Of a DNA stretch of 20,831 nucleotides, positions 1 to 6,916 are shown piece after piece. The notes under the pieces were generated by a model. The model searched no databases, had not been told where the DNA came from, and saw only the letters and a program-made list of their open reading frames with translations. Made by a program: the position numbers and the translations under genes. The stretch is from Flavobacteriia bacterium (lineage in GTDB: Bacteria; Bacteroidota; Bacteroidia; Flavobacteriales_D; Crocinitomicaceae). Numbering within the stretch: position 1 is the stretch's first letter; each line of letters opens with the position of its first letter. The stretch is from the NCBI GenBank assembly GCA_009925805.1, contig RFQF01000014.1, positions 1-20,831 of the forward strand, written 5' to 3'.

Positions 1-458
1 CGCGCACGAAAGAGGTACACCTTTACTTGAGAAGGATTCAATGCCAATATGGCACCAATTTCCTCGTAGCTGTAGCCTTCGAGGTCCCTCAGAAGCAAGA
101 TGCTTTTCTGCAAGGGGGGAAGCATGCTCACGGTTTTCTCAATAATCTCATTCGATTCAAAAGAAAAACGATCCTCCGCACCGCTGGTTTCAAGCTGAAT
201 GGATTGCATGTAGGAAAGGCGATTACGACGCTTGATGAAATTCAACATCGTGTTGTGGGCGCAGGTATATAGCCACCCTTTGACCTTCGCTACTTCAATC
301 TTTTCGGCATGAATCCAAAGCTTTTCAAAAACATCTTGCACTACATCTCGGGCATCGTCGGCCGAGCCTAAAAAATTGAGGGCATACCTCAACAGGCCCA
401 CCTGATTTTCCCGTACAATGTTCGTGTAAACGTTTTGCTCCAAAACTTGCAGTTTCAA
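1..458 (-). CDS. ECF-type RNA polymerase sigma factor (3' end cut by window edge)
   Basis: Reading the minus strand gives 152 open codons that run off the left edge. Sigma region 2 is visible at about residues 35-50 (DDARDVVQDVFEKLW) followed by the GWLYTCAHN segment at 61-69. Region 4 is at about 113-152, with LPPLQKSILLLRDLEGYSY, then EEIG and SQVKVYLFRAR of the helix-turn-helix. This is a small extracytoplasmic-function sigma factor that would direct RNA polymerase to a special promoter set; only the last few residues are probably missing. The start is inferred: a TAA stop directly precedes the TTG at 458-456, and the next in-frame ATG falls inside region 2, so TTG (or the TTG five codons later) must serve. 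A GGAG lies about 12 bases upstream of the TTG. No anti-sigma gene is visible here; it could lie beyond the left edge. I saw no exact TAnnTTTG motif upstream on this strand. Confidence 0.9.
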   Translation of the reverse strand, partial: MKLQVLEQNVYTNIVRENQVGLLRYALNFLGSADDARDVVQDVFEKLWIHAEKIEVAKVKGWLYTCAHNTMLNFIKRRNRLSYMQSIQLETSGAEDRFSFESNEIIEKTVSMLPPLQKSILLLRDLEGYSYEEIGAILALNPSQVKVYLFRA

Positions 459-634
459 TTAAAAACAATTCTCCAATAGGGAAAGTTACACAATCCTATT
501 CGATGTGCGAAAAATATCGAATTATTTGAATAAACGTTGGGTTCAATCGAATAAAGGGTCATGTTTACCGAAAATTTATGAGGTCGGTTGTTTTCTAAAA
601 ATTCGATATCTGTTGGAAAGTACCTTGAATCCTT

Positions 635-668
635 AGGGTAGGGGTAATGTAGGATTATGTTACCTTTG
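635..668 (+). promoter_or_regulatory. Bacteroidota-type promoter for the N-acetylglucosamine kinase-like gene
   Basis: TACCTTTG at 661-668 matches the Bacteroidota -7 consensus TAnnTTTG exactly. A TTG at 635-637, 23 bases upstream, could be the -33 element, at the long end of the accepted spacing. The motif ends 21 bases before the ATG at 690, giving a short leader. Assigned by motif and position only. Confidence 0.5.
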
Positions 669-689
669 AGACGAATATTGGGTAAAATT

Positions 690-1547
690 ATGAAGGTTTT
701 TATTGTTGAAAGCGGTTCTACCAAGAGCGATTGGATTTTATTAGAAAACGGCATTCAGGTTAGCGAATATGCCACTTTGGGGTTCAATCCTTTTTTTTGT
801 ACTTCGGAATTTATCGTTCAGGAGTTGTATAAGAACGAGGGACTGAGCGCTCATGCGAACGACGTGCAAGAAATTTATTTTTATGGTTCGGGTTGTTCGA
901 GTGCAATCCAAAACGAGGTCATCCGCACGGGGTTAACAAGCGTGTTTCCGTCTTCTCAGGTAAATGTCGATCACGATTTAGTTGCTTGCGCTTATGCTAC
1001 TTACCAAGGACATCCCGCAATATCCTGCATCCTGGGTACGGGTTCTAATTCCTGTTATTTTGATGGTGAAAAAGTCACGGAGGTTGTGCCTGCATTGGGG
1101 TATATTTTGGGGGATGAAGGCAGCGGTTCCTACTTTGGAAAACGTCTTTTGACCACCTACCTCTACCATCAATTGCCTGGGCACGTGGCAAAGGATTTTG
1201 AAACGACCTATGGATTCGACAAACAAGCAATTCTCGACCGGGTATATTTGCAGCCCAATCCCAATGTATTTATTGCCTCGTTTATGCCTTTTATTGCTAA
1301 GCACAGCGAGGATCCTTTTTTCCAAACCTTGATCATTGATGGATTTAGGTGTTTTATGGAGGCACATGTATGCTGTTATCCGAACTACAAGGAGGCGGAA
1401 TTGCATTTTGTGGGAAGCATTGCAGGCATTTTTCAAGCCTCTTTATATCAGGCAGCGCAATCTCTTGGTTTGACGATTACCTCCGTAGTGGGAAAACCCG
1501 CCGAAGGATTGGTGAATTACCACCTGAAGTACCTATTGAAATCCTAA
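690..1547 (+). CDS. BadF/BadG/BcrA/BcrD-type ATPase, N-acetylglucosamine kinase-like
   Basis: A 285-residue protein of the ASKHA sugar kinase fold, the usual length for the Bacteroidota N-acetylglucosamine kinase-like group. The N-terminal phosphate-binding loop is at residues 7-14 (ESGSTKSD), the second phosphate motif at 116-121 (GTGSNS), and the adenosine-side motif at 137-150 (GYILGDEGSGSYFG). By family it would phosphorylate an amino sugar such as N-acetylglucosamine in the cytoplasm, probably for peptidoglycan recycling or chitin-derived sugar salvage; the substrate is inferred and not shown. The start was set at the ATG at 690: the upstream in-frame ATG at 657 precedes the promoter-like motif at 661-668 and adds residues not expected in the family. 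It is a single-gene unit, convergent with the phospholipase-like gene 22 bases downstream. Confidence 0.85.
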   Translation: MKVFIVESGSTKSDWILLENGIQVSEYATLGFNPFFCTSEFIVQELYKNEGLSAHANDVQEIYFYGSGCSSAIQNEVIRTGLTSVFPSSQVNVDHDLVACAYATYQGHPAISCILGTGSNSCYFDGEKVTEVVPALGYILGDEGSGSYFGKRLLTTYLYHQLPGHVAKDFETTYGFDKQAILDRVYLQPNPNVFIASFMPFIAKHSEDPFFQTLIIDGFRCFMEAHVCCYPNYKEAELHFVGSIAGIFQASLYQAAQSLGLTITSVVGKPAEGLVNYHLKYLLKS

Positions 1548-1569
1548 ATTTCCAGTTTAAGTTTCTAAT

Positions 1570-2580
1570 TTAATCGCAGATACGACCGAAATGCTTGTCG
1601 TTGTGGAAATGTTGGTCTAACGCTTCGAATTCTTTAAGCATTTCAGGACTGGGTTTTTGCTGTTGTAATTCACGTAAATCAGGCTGTCCTGCATCTACCC
1701 AAGCCGAGTACCAGATGGAACCTACCCCTAAAATGGCTGCTTTTAATCGGCGCTCCACCATGCCATTCAACATTTGATGGTATGCCGCGCAAAATTCTCG
1801 AGAATAGGTAGAGATGGTGGTGTTTCCGCGTTGCTCGTAGCTGTATTTTCGGTCCGACGGAAAGGTTTTCGTGAGTTCTTTTTCCATCCTAAGCACGGAA
1901 TCTAGTGCGTGGTGGGATCCTTTTACGGCCTCCCAACAAAAGGTTTGGGCATCACGCAGGTAATAGGCTTTCCCTACAAAATAATCGTAGTTCTCCGCGT
2001 TTATTTCCACCAAACGACTCTCCCAAAGACCGTGAATGCCTTTTTGTCCAGTTAATTGACCGTTGTAGTTTTCCGTAGTGTGAAGCGGCACGTGAGCATC
2101 GCCGATATAATGACCAATTTCCGCGGAGTATTTCAAGATTAGGTCTACATTCTTATTCTCAAAAGCTTTTTGCAATTTGTATTTGACGTTAATAATGTTC
2201 CAAGGAACAATTCCGTAACTTCTGAGGGTGTCTTCGGTATATTTAGCCACCGCATCTTTCCAATATTTAGGTAAAATGAGGAACGGATCTTCCCCCGGTT
2301 TGTAGTAATGATCTAAATCGATATAGTGGCATTCTGCCTCGCCCTCAACCGCGTACCTTCGCATGTCAGGATCGACCGCATGATCGGTTAGAAACTCTAT
2401 ATTATCCTTGTAGAATCCAAAAATTTGAGGAGGTAGGGTGAAAACAGCAATGCGGTTAATGCGCTTATGACCAAAGAACCCCCATTGAGGTTTTGAAGTC
2501 TTGTCAGGTTGATACGACAGCAAAAAAGGAACCGACGAAATAACCAACAAGCAAAGGCTACGCTTTAACCAATTTACCAT
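1570..2580 (-). CDS. Exported zinc-dependent phospholipase C / S1-P1 nuclease-family protein
   Basis: A 336-residue protein with a hydrophobic N-terminus (residues 8-22), consistent with export. The trinuclear-zinc fold shared by bacterial phospholipase C and S1/P1 nucleases is recognised from W33-G-x-x-G-H38, H85, the core H157-Y-I-G-D161-A-H-V-P-L-H167, and H183-G-L-W-E187. The spacings W to H (+5), H to D (+4), D to H (+6) and H to E (+4) match family ligands. The last ligand is Glu, as in phospholipase C; S1/P1 nucleases have Asp there. I therefore lean to the phospholipase C side, but the true substrate (phospholipid, phosphate ester or nucleic acid) is unknown. Its ATG lies inside the 3' end of the comB-like gene, so the two are probably translationally coupled. 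Convergent with the kinase-like gene. Confidence 0.8.
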   Translation of the reverse strand: MVNWLKRSLCLLVISSVPFLLSYQPDKTSKPQWGFFGHKRINRIAVFTLPPQIFGFYKDNIEFLTDHAVDPDMRRYAVEGEAECHYIDLDHYYKPGEDPFLILPKYWKDAVAKYTEDTLRSYGIVPWNIINVKYKLQKAFENKNVDLILKYSAEIGHYIGDAHVPLHTTENYNGQLTGQKGIHGLWESRLVEINAENYDYFVGKAYYLRDAQTFCWEAVKGSHHALDSVLRMEKELTKTFPSDRKYSYEQRGNTTISTYSREFCAAYHQMLNGMVERRLKAAILGVGSIWYSAWVDAGQPDLRELQQQKPSPEMLKEFEALDQHFHNDKHFGRICD

Positions 2581-3277
2581 TTTTAAGAATCGGAATGACG
2601 TCCGTTTGATTAGGGGTTAAACAAAATTTTATATCCTCATTCAAATTTAGGTTTTTTAATCGACGTCTATGTGAACTCGACTTTAAATATCCCAGGTAAT
2701 TATCTTTGGCAGAGAGAAATAGGTATTTTGCGGCGATGGAAGAGTCTTCGATGGACGTATAATTCCCTGTTGTGATGAGAAAATCGCATATGGCTCCTGC
2801 GCAAATGGTATCTTCCAGGTTAAATTTATCCTGCCAGCCGGAGCATAAGCAAAGAATATCTCCGTCCTGTTTAAGTAACCAATGGCAAAGGGCCTCTAAA
2901 TTCAAAAATGACCCAACAACGACCGAGGGGGCATCTTTAGCCACATCTAAGGATTTGGTTCCGTTGGTGGTGGTGAGGACAATTTCCTTTCCACGAAATT
3001 CCTCTTTCATGTACGAAAAAGGCGAATTTCCAAAATCAAATCCTTCTACAATTTGTCCTTTGCGCTCCGCACCCGCTAAATATCCTTGTTGCTTGTAATG
3101 GAGTGCCTCTTCGATCGTAGGCACTGGAATAATGGCTGCGACACCGTATTCAAATGCGGTGCAAATGGCGGAGGTGGCCCTCAAGACATCGATCACCACT
3201 ACGGTTTGAAACTCGTCCTTGAAATAGGGGAACTCCCCCGGCGTAAAACAGACCTCCACACGTTTTCTAAAATCCAT
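2558..3277 (-). CDS. comB: 2-phosphosulfolactate phosphatase family protein (ComB-like)
   Basis: A 239-residue cytoplasmic protein with the hallmarks of ComB: the Mg-binding VVVIDVLRATSA segment at residues 26-37, GAERKGQIVEGFDFGNSP at 69-86, the LTTTNGTKSL motif at 101-110, and SGW plus EDTICAG at 146-161. The family hydrolyses 2-phosphosulfolactate to sulfolactate and phosphate, a step of coenzyme M synthesis in methanogens. Bacteroidota do not make coenzyme M, so here the product probably feeds another sulfonate route; that is inference. The gene is 3' overlapped for 23 bases by the phospholipase-like gene, forming a two-gene unit. It is divergent from the nitroreductase across 65 bases; no exact TAnnTTTG was found on this strand. 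Confidence 0.87.
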   Translation of the reverse strand: MDFRKRVEVCFTPGEFPYFKDEFQTVVVIDVLRATSAICTAFEYGVAAIIPVPTIEEALHYKQQGYLAGAERKGQIVEGFDFGNSPFSYMKEEFRGKEIVLTTTNGTKSLDVAKDAPSVVVGSFLNLEALCHWLLKQDGDILCLCSGWQDKFNLEDTICAGAICDFLITTGNYTSIEDSSIAAKYLFLSAKDNYLGYLKSSSHRRRLKNLNLNEDIKFCLTPNQTDVIPILKNGKLVKA

Positions 3278-3322
3278 GATGCGGTAAAGGTAAGGAAAAG
3301 TGGTTAGAGAAATTCTTTCGGT

Positions 3323-3330
3323 TATTTTTG
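3323..3330 (+). promoter_or_regulatory. Candidate -7 promoter element for the nitroreductase gene
   Basis: TATTTTTG fits TAnnTTTG exactly and ends 12 bases before the ATG at 3343. No convincing TTG -33 element was seen at 17-23 bases upstream, so the assignment rests on the -7 motif and its placement in the 65-base divergent gap. Confidence 0.4.
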
Positions 3331-3342
3331 CAATAAAAAAGT

Positions 3343-4068
3343 ATGCACAACGAAGCCTTTCAGGAAATAATTGAATACCGTCGTTCCAACAGGAAATTTG
3401 ACCCCCAAATCGAAGTGCCTGAAGCGGTTATGCAACGCAGTTTAGAGCGCGCCACACTTGCTCCTAACAGCAGCAATATGCAATTGTGGGAGTTTCATTG
3501 GATCCATGATAGAAAAATGATCGAGGAATTCGTGCCCTTGTGTTTAGGGCAAAGTGCGGCGAAAACGGCGAAAGAACTCGTGGTATTCGTAACCCGCAGG
3601 GATTTATATAGGCAGCGTGCCCGCTGGAACCGAGCCCAAATTTTGAACCATACAGGAAAGCGCGAACCCAGTGTTTTTGAAAAAAATGGCATGGACTATT
3701 ACGGTAAAGTGATGCCGCTTTTGTACGGTCGAGATATTTTTGGGATTCATACCCTGATACGATCAAGTGTTTGTTTCTTCGGAGGATTGTTCAAGCCTTT
3801 TATGCGATTTAGCGGAAGAACCGACCAACGCATCATGGTGCATAAGTCCTGTGCTTTGGCGGCGCAAACCTTCATGCTTTCGATTGCCGCAGAAGGCTTT
3901 CATACTTGCCCCATGGAGGGGTTTGACAAGTGGCGGGTACGACGCAAGCTCGGATTGCCTTGGGGAGCCGAGATCAATATGATTATCGCGGTAGGAAAAG
4001 GAACCGAAGCAGGAATATGGGGCCCTCGGTTTCGGGTAGCTAATTCAGAAGTAATTTTTAAATACTAA
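3343..4068 (+). CDS. Nitroreductase-family FMN oxidoreductase
   Basis: A 241-residue soluble protein. The N-terminus carries the FMN-phosphate-binding motif RRSNRKFD (residues 13-20), followed by LERATLAPNSSNMQLWEF (34-51), the flavin-contact region typical of the NfsA/NfsB superfamily. The C-terminal third has the alanine-rich helix around CALAAQTFMLSIAAEGFHTC and the MIIAVGKG strand, also standard for the fold. Members reduce nitroaromatics, quinones, flavins or enones with NAD(P)H; the physiological substrate cannot be told from sequence. It stands alone, divergent from the comB-like gene and convergent with the WG-repeat gene. The segment at about 105-165 (basic, with a hydrophobic GGLFKPFMRF stretch) is longer than in compact nitroreductases and may form a lid. 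Confidence 0.85.
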   Translation: MHNEAFQEIIEYRRSNRKFDPQIEVPEAVMQRSLERATLAPNSSNMQLWEFHWIHDRKMIEEFVPLCLGQSAAKTAKELVVFVTRRDLYRQRARWNRAQILNHTGKREPSVFEKNGMDYYGKVMPLLYGRDIFGIHTLIRSSVCFFGGLFKPFMRFSGRTDQRIMVHKSCALAAQTFMLSIAAEGFHTCPMEGFDKWRVRRKLGLPWGAEINMIIAVGKGTEAGIWGPRFRVANSEVIFKY

Positions 4069-4084
4069 GAGTGAGCATTCCTCA

Positions 4085-4169
4085 AATATACGATGGGAGA
4101 AAAAAAACATAAAGCCATATTAAATTAGAGATTTTATGATGGCATTGATGTTAGTACCTATCGTATATT
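4085..4169. terminator. Possible bidirectional termination structure between convergent genes
   Basis: AATATACGAT at 4085-4094 is repeated in perfect inverse as ATCGTATATT at 4160-4169. With the adjacent GGG (4095-4097) opposite CCT (4157-4159), the stem could reach 13 pairs, one of them G-U. The loop is about 59 bases and contains a further inverted pair (GCCAT 4114-4118, ATGGC 4139-4143). The right arm overlaps the last codons of the WG-repeat gene. The loop is long for an intrinsic terminator, so function is uncertain. Confidence 0.25.
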
Positions 4170-6857
4170 CTCGTCGGTGGCCTCTTCGGTTTTTAGAATC
4201 TCATTATTTAAATTCTTGGTATATAATTTTTTTCCCAAAACGCATTTGTAATTTCCGTAGTCCTCTTCAATGCTTTCGTATTCAAAAGGAATTAACACAT
4301 TATTCGCCGCATCGATAACTCCGTATTTGTAGGTTCCTCCATCGGCGCAAGTAGCTGCAATCACAAATTGATTGTCAGTTCCTTGTATATCACAGTACGT
4401 AGGTTTAATCAACCATCCGCCTAATTCATTCAATAATCCCCACTTCCCGTTTTCGGTTTTAACCCCGATAAGTACAGTTCCATAGAAATATTCGGGAAGA
4501 CTTATGCCTACTGCACCTTCCAATGGATCGTATTTTTTCGAATGGGTGTTAAACAAGGTGTATTTACCGTCCGTTTGACTGAAAAAGAGGGAATCGCTTA
4601 AAGCCACAATGGATTGAGCATTTTGAATCAATAATTTCCCTTGTTTATCGATTAAATCGAAGCCATTGAAGTCCATATAAGTACCTATGAAAAAATCCGA
4701 TTCATTTTCAATTTTGGCATACTTGTAATCGGCTAATTTTTTACCTTGAACATTGCAAAGACCATAAATTCCTCCGGTTGGATAGCCGTATTCGTCTTTC
4801 GTAACTTCTTTCCCTATGAGGTAGGTTTTTTCATCCTCATTGTACGAATACCCTAATTCATCAATAAAATTGGCCTCCTTATCGGTCATAATCTTGAGGG
4901 AAGGAAAATGCATTAAGTAGGCAAATCCATCTAAATCAGTGACCGATAAAATGCTATCGTTTTTAAATTCAATTTCTTTAAATTTAAGCGGGGTTAAGGT
5001 GTCTCCGTTTCTGCTGATAACTCCCCAATTACCCCCTTCAACATCCATATTTCCATAGTAGCTTTCCTTTGCGCTGCCGTAGATATTCGCCAGGTATAAA
5101 TCTTTTCTATCATAAAGACCTGAACTTTTTATGTAAGAAAATCTGGGCTTTAAAATAACATTTCCAAATCCATCCACCAAACCAAACTTGTTATTTAATG
5201 AAACGGTATAGTCGTTACTATTATAGTCTTGTTCAACAAAGTCATAACGAATGGGAACTTGTATTTTTCCGGTAGAGGCTTCTATTACACCGTATTTTTT
5301 AGTGGATGCTTGTTCGTTAACGATAGAAACAATGCAAGAACCATCGTTGCATTCGATGTTATCGTACAAAATTTCGGTTAGTTTATTTCCTTCTAGGGTA
5401 AGAAGGCCCCACTTCCCGTTTTTCTTCACTTTCAACATTAAGTCGTTTCCATAACCAACCGTTTCAATATCTTCATAGGTCATTGGAATAACTTGTTTTC
5501 CTGATGCGTTATAGATTCCAAAAACACCTCCACTAGGTTTACCATAACCTTCGTCTTTCCCGCCAATTTGCACCAAGCAATACCCTCCGTCTATGTTATC
5601 CAAGTAAGTAAAGGACTCCGTGGATCCTTCGGGGTTCTTAAGCACCGGTTTAAGCTCTTCATTATAAGCAGTCCAAGTTCCTTTGGATTTTATGAGAAGT
5701 AATTTTTCGTCGCTGTATGAAGATGGAACCGTATAATCTTCAATAACATCGGGAAGTACTTTATTTCCATTAAAATCGATAAGTTGATAAACCGAGGGTT
5801 TATACTCATAATTATCGAAATCATCCTCGGAGTTCTTTTTACCTTTTTTCTTCGACTTTTTTTCTTTTATTTCGGGTTGAACCAACAGATATTTGTCAAA
5901 AACGGTATAGTAATAGACGTATGCGTATGTACTTTTACCAATTGCTTTTCCTTCAGAATTGAATAATGCATATTGATCCTTGAAGTTTTCAGTAGAAAAA
6001 ATGTATTTATCGCATCCAATTTCAAGGGTGTTGACTTCTTTGTAGGCTATCGGTATTATCGTCTTTAGTTGCTGGTCTAGATATCCCCGTTTACCTTTTA
6101 ATGTAACTTTATAACCGATCGTTTTGCTGTAATCCTCGGAACTTCTTACAGATTCCATAGCATCGTACGACGTAGTACCAACCATGGTTCCATTTTTTTC
6201 AATTAGGTACTTTTTCAGAAACATATCTTCAACGAGGTATTTTCCATCATTAAGTCCTTCAATCTCACGGTATTTTAATGGAATAAGGGTTTTATATTGT
6301 TTGTCTATCAACCCCTTATAACCTCCTTGCTGAACGGTAAATCCATGGTCGTTGTTGTCAATTGATTGATAAAACGGAGTTAACGCAACACCGGATAAAT
6401 TGTAAAGTTGGTAGGATTGGTTTTCGCTTTCAGTTTTTACAATTCCAGGTAGGTCATAAAAATAATCTAAATCCTTAAACTTAATGGGAAGGATTATTTT
6501 ATCTTGTCGTGTTACTAATCCGAAAAAATCACCCACTTGAACTTTATATAAACTGTCGGAATACCCGAATTTATCTACGTAATCGTATTTTGCAGGTATC
6601 ATGGTTTTTCCAGTTTTATCGATTAAACCATATTTAGCTCCTTCAATCTTCCCGTAGCCCACACTGTTATTTCCGCCAATGGCAAAAACGGCATACCCTG
6701 CATCATCAAAATCCTCCAAATAGCTGTAGTTTTGAGAAACCTGTTTACCCTTGGTGTCGGTTAGAAAATAATTGCTGCGTTTTTTTAGGTCTTGTGCAGT
6801 AAACAACGCACCCTTTAATAGGAAAGTAGTAACGATTACGGAAAGTAGTAGTTTCAT
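4158..6857 (-). CDS. Exported WG-repeat protein
   Basis: About 899 residues. A signal peptide is evident (MKLLLSVIVTTFLLKGALFTA). The remainder is made of about 20 imperfect WG-type beta repeats with the pattern aromatic-G-hydrophobic-hydrophobic-D, then G-x-x-hydrophobic-hydrophobic-P, then Y and an acidic or hydrophobic pair; clear examples are KYGLIDKTGKTMIPAKYDYV, KWGLLTLEGNKLTEILYDNI and KYGVIDAANNVLIPFEYESI. A very basic patch (KEKKSKKKGKKN) followed by an acidic one interrupts the array at about residues 332-350. WG repeats probably form beta-rich binding surfaces; no enzymatic motif was seen. The start was moved nine codons inside the longest frame, to the ATG at 6857, because that gives a clean signal peptide and removes overlap with the divergent peptidase gene. 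The product is predicted to be periplasmic or outer-surface; its partner is unknown. Confidence 0.85.
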   Translation of the reverse strand: MKLLLSVIVTTFLLKGALFTAQDLKKRSNYFLTDTKGKQVSQNYSYLEDFDDAGYAVFAIGGNNSVGYGKIEGAKYGLIDKTGKTMIPAKYDYVDKFGYSDSLYKVQVGDFFGLVTRQDKIILPIKFKDLDYFYDLPGIVKTESENQSYQLYNLSGVALTPFYQSIDNNDHGFTVQQGGYKGLIDKQYKTLIPLKYREIEGLNDGKYLVEDMFLKKYLIEKNGTMVGTTSYDAMESVRSSEDYSKTIGYKVTLKGKRGYLDQQLKTIIPIAYKEVNTLEIGCDKYIFSTENFKDQYALFNSEGKAIGKSTYAYVYYYTVFDKYLLVQPEIKEKKSKKKGKKNSEDDFDNYEYKPSVYQLIDFNGNKVLPDVIEDYTVPSSYSDEKLLLIKSKGTWTAYNEELKPVLKNPEGSTESFTYLDNIDGGYCLVQIGGKDEGYGKPSGGVFGIYNASGKQVIPMTYEDIETVGYGNDLMLKVKKNGKWGLLTLEGNKLTEILYDNIECNDGSCIVSIVNEQASTKKYGVIEASTGKIQVPIRYDFVEQDYNSNDYTVSLNNKFGLVDGFGNVILKPRFSYIKSSGLYDRKDLYLANIYGSAKESYYGNMDVEGGNWGVISRNGDTLTPLKFKEIEFKNDSILSVTDLDGFAYLMHFPSLKIMTDKEANFIDELGYSYNEDEKTYLIGKEVTKDEYGYPTGGIYGLCNVQGKKLADYKYAKIENESDFFIGTYMDFNGFDLIDKQGKLLIQNAQSIVALSDSLFFSQTDGKYTLFNTHSKKYDPLEGAVGISLPEYFYGTVLIGVKTENGKWGLLNELGGWLIKPTYCDIQGTDNQFVIAATCADGGTYKYGVIDAANNVLIPFEYESIEEDYGNYKCVLGKKLYTKNLNNEILKTEEATDENIR

Positions 6858-6871
6858 AAATAAAGTTTTAA

Positions 6872-6879
6872 CAAATGTA
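6872..6879 (-). promoter_or_regulatory. Candidate -7 promoter element for the WG-repeat gene
   Basis: On the minus strand this reads TACATTTG, an exact TAnnTTTG match, 14 bases before the ATG at 6857. It would give a very short leader. No clear -33 TTG was found. It lies in the 59-base gap between divergent genes. Confidence 0.35.
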
Positions 6880-6889
6880 TTCAATTAAT

Positions 6890-6897
6890 TATATTTA
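6890..6897 (+). promoter_or_regulatory. Weak candidate -7 element for the C1 peptidase gene
   Basis: TATATTTA is one base off TAnnTTTG and ends 19 bases before the ATG at 6917. It sits back to back with the minus-strand element at 6872-6879, so the two promoters would share the same short gap. Confidence 0.2.
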
Positions 6898-6916
6898 CTC
6901 AGAAAAAAATAGAAAA

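Noticed and set aside
455..754. Open frame of 99 codons on the minus strand between the sigma and kinase-like genes
   Set aside because: It overlaps the kinase-like coding start and its promoter-like motif, has no recognisable domain, and has no start signal. It is probably chance.
978..1436. Minus-strand frame of 152 codons inside the kinase-like gene
   Set aside because: No domain, and it lies wholly antisense to a gene with clear family motifs.
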